9,352 nt of DNA. Origin: Ornithinimicrobium sp. (lineage in GTDB: Bacteria > Actinomycetota > Actinomycetes > Actinomycetales > Dermatophilaceae). The stretch's first letter is position 1. Each line of letters begins with the position of its first letter. The stretch lies in NCBI GenBank assembly GCA_030145965.1, contig JASKZT010000004.1, positions 1-9,352 of the forward strand. The letters run 5' to 3'. A program made the position numbers and the translations under genes. The notes below the pieces were generated by a model that saw only the letters and a program-made list of their open reading frames with translations, ran no database searches and was not told the origin of the DNA. Shown piece by piece: positions 6,409 to 9,352 of the stretch.

Positions 6409-7730
6409 AGCGTGCGCAGCCCCAGGGCGTGGCGCATGGCCGAGAGCTTGACCTCGGTCTCGGCGAGCTCGTCCTGCGGGTCGGAGGCGGCGACGATGCC
6501 GGCGCCGGCGAAGATCCGCATCGAGCGCCGGTCGGGGGCCAGCTCGCCGCAGCGCAGCGCGATGCCCCAGTCGCCGTCGCCGTCGCCGTCGACCCAGCCC
6601 ACGGGCCCGGCGTAGCGACCGCGGTCCATCCCCTCCAGCTCGGCGATGACCGCGTCGGCGGCCCGGGTCGGCGTCCCGCAGACGGCGGCGGAGGGGTGCA
6701 GCGCCGCGGCCAGCCGCAGGGAGGTGGCCCCGCTCAGCATCCGCCCGGTCAGGTCGGTGGCCAGGTGGTAGACGTCGGGCAGCTCCAGCACGTAGGGGGC
6801 CGCCGGCACCTGCAGCTCGGTGCAGTGGGGGTCCAGCGCGTCGGCCACCGAGCGCACGGCGTAGGCGTGCTCCTCGAGGTCCTTGACGCTGGACACCAGC
6901 CGCAGCCGCGGGTCGACCGGGTGGCCCTGGGCGTCCGGGCCGGTGGCGTCGCCGACCGGTCCGGCGCCGCGGCGGATGGTGCCGGCCAGGACGCGCGAGC
7001 GCACCCGCCCGCCCTGGAGCCGCACGAGCATCTCCGGCGTCGCGCCGAGGAGCCCGTCGACGGCGAAGGTCCACGTGGCCGCGTACCGACGTTCGAGCCG
7101 CTCCAGCACGGGGGCCACGCGCACGACCCGGCCGTCGCGGTGGCGCACGGCGACGTCGCGGGCCAGGACGACCTTGTCGACCGCGCCGGCGGCGATCCGC
7201 TCGACGGCGCGGGCGACGGCCTGCGGCCAGCGGGCCGCCGGCACGGTGCCCTCCTCCTCGACGAGAGGGTCCAGCTGCTCCAGGAGCGGGTTGCTGCGCG
7301 CCAGCATCTCGGCCGGGTGCCCGGCCGGCCACGCCTCGTCGTCGAGCACGACCTCGGTCACCCAGGCCTGGCCGTCGCGCCGGCCGATGACGACACGGGG
7401 CACGGTGAGCACGCTGCCGTCGCCCGAGCCGGGGGAGTAGGCGAAGGAGCCGAAGGCGACCAGGCCGCTGCCCGCGACGCGGACGCCGTCCTCGACCTCG
7501 GCCCGGGAGCGCAGGGCGTCCCACCAGGCCTCGGCGTCGGCGAAGCGTGCCGGTCCGCTCGTGCGGACGACGGCGGCGCGGCCCCAGCCGACCATGCCGT
7601 CGCCCTCGCGCAGCCAGGCCACGACCTCCCGCGGGTCGACCTCGTCGGGGACCCGGGCGAGGAGGTCGCCGGTGACGTCGACGGGCACGCTGCGCACGCG
7701 CAGGCGGGAGGGGAGGGGAGGCGACGGCAC
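6405..7730 (-). CDS. menF: MenF, isochorismate synthase
   Basis: Chorismate-utilising enzyme of 441 residues that converts chorismate to isochorismate, the first committed step towards menaquinone and the source of the MenD substrate. Signatures: [10 protein letters not shown] (184-193), where Lys186 fits the EntC/MenF general base; [11 protein letters not shown] (227-237), with Glu233 probably the acid; LAGTIRR (248-254); [10 protein letters not shown] (281-290); [10 protein letters not shown] (345-354); and [15 protein letters not shown] (366-380), ending with [14 protein letters not shown]. The isochorismate synthase group is favoured over salicylate synthase, anthranilate synthase or PabB because men genes flank it; an EntC-like siderophore role is less likely. 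GTG 7730 has no clear ribosome binding site; a TACAGT box 8 nt upstream hints at a nearly leaderless message. The gene is divergent from menG across 38 bp and lies upstream of the cmtR operon on the same strand. Confidence 0.9.
   Translation of the reverse strand: MPSPPLPSRLRVRSVPVDVTGDLLARVPDEVDPREVVAWLREGDGMVGWGRAAVVRTSGPARFADAEAWWDALRSRAEVEDGVRVAGSGLVAFGSFAYSPGSGDGSVLTVPRVVIGRRDGQAWVTEVVLDDEAWPAGHPAEMLARSNPLLEQLDPLVEEEGTVPAARWPQAVARAVERIAAGAVDKVVLARDVAVRHRDGRVVRVAPVLERLERRYAATWTFAVDGLLGATPEMLVRLQGGRVRSRVLAGTIRRGAGPVGDATGPDAQGHPVDPRLRLVSSVKDLEEHAYAVRSVADALDPHCTELQVPAAPYVLELPDVYHLATDLTGRMLSGATSLRLAAALHPSAAVCGTPTRAADAVIAELEGMDRGRYAGPVGWVDGDGDGDWGIALRCGELAPDRRSMRIFAGAGIVAASDPQDELAETEVKLSAMRHALGLRTL
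6570..6591. repeat. GTCGCC hexamer microsatellite inside menF
   Basis: Three perfect GTCGCC copies (6570-6587) plus a four-base partial copy. On the coding strand they give alternating Asp-Gly, D381 to D387 (DGDGDGD), just before WGIALRCGE in the C-terminal part of MenF. Gain or loss of a unit would keep the reading frame and change the loop by two residues. Confidence 0.8.
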
Positions 7731-7768
7731 AGCGGACCACTGTAGGCCGGTCTGGGAGGATGGAGGGC
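7731..7768. promoter_or_regulatory. 38-bp divergent menF/menG promoter region
   Basis: The two start codons are separated by 38 bp only. For menG, GGGAGG (7754-7759) stands 9 nt before ATG 7769. For menF, the minus-strand hexamer TACAGT (7744-7739) fits TANNNT and ends 8 nt before GTG 7730, but no good -35 box lies at the expected distance. Either the core promoters overlap each other, or one lies inside the opposite gene. Promoter assignment is weak. Confidence 0.35.
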
Positions 7769-8488
7769 ATGAGCCCGTCGCGCGCCAGCCTGGACAAGAA
7801 GCCGCGCGAGGTCGCCGAGATGTTCGACGACGTCGCCCCCCGCTACGACCTGACCAACACGGTGCTGACCGGCGGCATCGACCACCTGTGGCGCCGTGCG
7901 GTCGTCGCGGCGGTCGACGCGCACCCGGGGGAGCGGGTGCTCGACATCGCCGCCGGCACCGGCACCTCCAGCGAGCCCTACGCCGACCGCGGCGTCCAGG
8001 TCGTCCCGGCCGACTTCTCCCTCGGCATGCTGCGCGAGGGCGACCGCCGCCGCCCCGACCTGCCCTTCACCGCCGCGGACGCCACGGCCCTGCCCTTCGC
8101 CGACGGCTCCTTCGACGTGGTGACGATCAGCTTCGGGCTGCGCAACGTCGCCGACGTCGACGGGGCGCTGCGGGAGTTCCGGCGGGTGGTCGTCCCCGGC
8201 GGACGCCTGGTGGTGTGCGAGTTCTCCCGGCCGGTCGTGCCGGTGCTCTCCACCGTCTACGACAAGGTCGTGCTGAGCGCGCTGCCCTCGGTGGCGCGCC
8301 GGGTCAGCTCCAACCCCGACTCCTACGCCTACCTCACCGAGTCGATCCGGGCCTGGCCCGGTCAGCGCGCGCTGGCCGTCCGGGTCCGTGACGCCGGGTG
8401 GGGGTCGGTGCGCTGGCGCAACCTCACCGGCGGCATCGCCGCCATCCACCACGCGGTCGCCCCCGGGCGGCCCGGACCGCTCGCCTAG
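7769..8488 (+). CDS. menG: MenG, demethylmenaquinone methyltransferase (UbiE family)
   Basis: SAM-dependent C-methyltransferase of 239 residues that performs the ring methylation turning demethylmenaquinone into menaquinone. It starts with [20 protein letters not shown], very like the mycobacterial enzyme. Next come the UbiE-type motif [18 protein letters not shown] (26-43), SAM motif [11 protein letters not shown] (58-67), [18 protein letters not shown] (120-137), the second UbiE signature [17 protein letters not shown] (139-155), and [13 protein letters not shown] near the C-terminus. Length is normal. ATG 7769 is preferred because GGGAGG lies 9 nt upstream; the in-frame ATG at 7760 has no such site and would overlap this one. 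The family also includes ubiquinone methyltransferases, but actinobacteria use menaquinone and the neighbours are men genes. A strong hairpin follows directly after the stop. Confidence 0.96.
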   Translation: MSPSRASLDKKPREVAEMFDDVAPRYDLTNTVLTGGIDHLWRRAVVAAVDAHPGERVLDIAAGTGTSSEPYADRGVQVVPADFSLGMLREGDRRRPDLPFTAADATALPFADGSFDVVTISFGLRNVADVDGALREFRRVVVPGGRLVVCEFSRPVVPVLSTVYDKVVLSALPSVARRVSSNPDSYAYLTESIRAWPGQRALAVRVRDAGWGSVRWRNLTGGIAAIHHAVAPGRPGPLA

Positions 8489-8514
8489 CCGCCCACGGCG
8501 CGACGCCGTGGCGG
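8489..8514 (+). terminator. GC-rich hairpin directly after menG
   Basis: CACGGCG (8494-8500) pairs with CGCCGTG (8504-8510) around a CGA loop. The stem extends with CCGC (8489-8492) against GCGG (8511-8514) if C8493 bulges, giving 11 pairs. It begins at the first base after the menG stop. No U-tract follows, as in many actinobacterial terminators, so it may end transcription, protect the mRNA 3' end or simply attenuate. The structure is clear; the function is inferred. Confidence 0.55.
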
Positions 8515-8533
8515 GGAGCACGGGAGGGACGAC

Positions 8534-8653
8534 ATGGAGGTCGAGCTCGCGGAGGTCAGGGACTTCCTCGCCGGGCACCCGCCCTTCGAACACCCGGACC
8601 TGGCCGTGACGGGCTTGCTTCTTCGGGCAGGTCGGCGTGCCCTAATGCCATGA
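8534..8653 (+). CDS. 39-codon ORF, possible truncated gene remnant or leader peptide
   Basis: ATG 8534 has a strong ribosome binding site (GGGAGG, 8522-8527, spacing 6) and the frame runs to TGA 8651-8653. The first 18 residues, MEVELAEVRDFLAGHPPF, resemble from memory the start of actinobacterial proteins combining cyclic-nucleotide-binding, CBS and DUF294 nucleotidyltransferase-like domains; after about residue 20 the resemblance stops. This would fit a gene that lost nearly all its coding sequence while keeping its translation start. Alternatively it is a genuine short leader ORF: its TGA overlaps an ATG (8650-8652) that opens in frame with the downstream flavoprotein gene. I could not verify the similarity, so both the coding status and the origin are tentative. 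Confidence 0.4.
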   Translation: MEVELAEVRDFLAGHPPFEHPDLAVTGLLLRAGRRALMP

Positions 8654-8668
8654 AGGAGCGCCTGACCG

Positions 8669-8689
8669 GGTGCGCCCCGAAGGGCGACC
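8669..8689 (+). other. Small hairpin upstream of menJ
   Basis: CGCCC (8673-8677) and GGGCG (8682-8686) form a five-pair stem with a CGAA loop. It can be lengthened by GGT/ACC pairs if G8672 bulges. It lies after the 39-codon ORF and just before a TAGACT hexamer. It could be a weak terminator of the short ORF or an incidental GC-rich fold; no U-tract follows. Confidence 0.3.
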
Positions 8690-8695
8690 TAGACT
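8690..8695 (+). promoter_or_regulatory. Candidate -10 box for menJ
   Basis: TAGACT fits the TANNNT actinobacterial -10 pattern and would place the transcript start near 8702, giving a leader of roughly 35 nt before GTG 8737. This is one of the less GC-rich stretches of the window (about 8610-8740), as expected for a promoter. No convincing -35 box is found 16-18 nt upstream, so the call is weak. Confidence 0.3.
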
Positions 8696-8736
8696 GGCGC
8701 GAGTTCGTGAAAGTTGGCACAAGCGAGGCAGACATC

Positions 8737-9352
8737 GTGAGCGAGCAGGTCGAGACGGCCGAGGTCATCGTCGTCGGAGCGGGCCCCGGGGGGTCCGCGA
8801 CCGCGGCCTACCTCGCGGCCCACGGCGTCGACGTGCTGCTCCTGGAGAAGTCCTCCTTCCCGCGCGACAAGGTCTGCGGCGACGGTCTGACCCCCCGCGC
8901 GGTGCGCGAGCTCATCTCCCTCGGCGTGCCGACGCGCGAGGAGGACGGCTGGCACCGCACCAAGGGGCTGCGCATCCTCGGCGGCGGCGTCAGGATGGAG
9001 CTGGACTGGCCGGGCAGCTCCACCTTCCCGCCCTACGGCCTCGTGCGCACCCGGATGGACCTCGACGAGATCCTCGCCCGGCACGCGGAGTCGCGCGGCG
9101 CCCGCCTGCACGAGCGCACGAGCGTCAGCGAGCCCCTCCTCGACCACCGGGGCCACATCTGCGGCGTGCGGGCCAAGGTCATGGGCCAGGACGGCCGCGC
9201 CACCGGCGAGACCCGCGAGTTCCGCGCCCCGGTCGTCGTGGCCGCCGACGGCAACTCCAGCCGGCTCTCGCTCTCGATGGACCGCCCCAAGCGCGACGAC
9301 CGCCCGATGGGCGTGGCCGTGCGCACCTACTACCAGACCCCCCGCCACGACG
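8737..9352 (+). CDS. menJ: Geranylgeranyl-reductase-family FAD protein, probably menaquinone reductase MenJ (3'-truncated)
   Basis: The frame is open to the window end; 205 residues of an expected 400 or so are visible. FAD-dependent oxidoreductase: the Rossmann motif VIVVGAGPGGSATAAYLA (10-27), then FPRDKVCGDGLTPRAV (41-56), the hallmark of the geranylgeranyl reductase family, and the second FAD motif VVVAADGNSSRLS (166-178). The same pattern occurs in M. tuberculosis MenJ (Rv0561c), which reduces one isoprene unit of the menaquinone side chain. A position next to menG supports that role, but reductases of archaeal-type or carotenoid lipids share these motifs. GTG 8737 is taken because the FAD motif follows at once and GCGAGG lies 8 nt upstream. 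The frame is open further upstream, with GTG 8707 and ATG 8650 as alternatives (10 and 29 extra residues). Start uncertain; family firm. Confidence 0.87.
   Translation, partial: MSEQVETAEVIVVGAGPGGSATAAYLAAHGVDVLLLEKSSFPRDKVCGDGLTPRAVRELISLGVPTREEDGWHRTKGLRILGGGVRMELDWPGSSTFPPYGLVRTRMDLDEILARHAESRGARLHERTSVSEPLLDHRGHICGVRAKVMGQDGRATGETREFRAPVVVAADGNSSRLSLSMDRPKRDDRPMGVAVRTYYQTPRHD

Noticed and set aside
5340..7745. Long plus-strand frames opposite the ATPase, cmtR and menF
   Set aside because: They read as Arg/Pro/Ser/Ala-rich shadows of well-supported minus-strand genes, with no recognisable motif.
7760..7768. Upstream ATG for menG
   Set aside because: The ATG at 7760 lacks a ribosome binding site and sits right at the end of the GGGAGG that serves ATG 7769; related proteins start near the latter.
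8714..8719. TTGGCA resembling a -35 box
   Set aside because: A matching -10 box would fall inside the menJ coding region, past its likely GTG start.
1..9352. CRISPR arrays, tRNA, rRNA or riboswitches
   Set aside because: No regularly spaced repeats, cloverleaf or recognised riboswitch core was found by reading either strand; intergenic space is minimal.

Overview
The window is very GC-rich (well over 70% by eye), densely coded and rich in GTG starts. Every recognisable protein has its best family match in actinobacteria (MenJ, CmtR and Eis types). This points to a high-GC Gram-positive actinomycete, perhaps a Micrococcales member such as an Intrasporangiaceae relative; that family-level guess is weak. 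No rRNA, tRNA, CRISPR array, transposase or phage gene was seen.

Layout. (1) 2-1321, plus: 3' part of menD, cut by the window edge. (2) 1340-2641, minus: an Eis-family GNAT acetyltransferase, tail-to-tail with menD; a 22-bp tandem duplication covers both stop codons. (3) 2738-3979, plus: an MFS transporter, divergent from eis across 96 bp. (4) 3986-6375, minus: a two-gene metal-resistance operon, a CmtR-type ArsR repressor followed by a P1B-type heavy-metal ATPase. The two genes overlap by 4 nt (GTGA), and a near-perfect inverted repeat covers the repressor's -10 region and start codon. (5) 6405-7730, minus: menF, isochorismate synthase. (6) 7769-8488, plus: menG, demethylmenaquinone methyltransferase, divergent from menF across only 38 bp. 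(7) 8489-8736: a 248-bp gap with a strong hairpin just after menG and a 39-codon ORF with a good ribosome binding site, which looks like a truncated gene start. (8) 8737-9352, plus: 5' part of a geranylgeranyl-reductase-family flavoprotein, probably menJ, cut by the window edge.

How it fits together. menF (chorismate to isochorismate), menD (isochorismate plus 2-oxoglutarate to SEPHCHC), menG (ring methylation) and menJ (partial saturation of the isoprenoid tail) belong to one menaquinone pathway, although menC, menE, menB, menH and menA are not in the window. Between menD and menF lie three unrelated units: an acetyltransferase, an exporter-like MFS protein and a metal sensor/efflux pair.

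Nothing here amounts to an undescribed system. The points most worth checking are the tandem duplication at the menD/eis junction, the candidate leaderless and self-occluded cmtR promoter, and the truncated ORF that overlaps a possible upstream menJ start.
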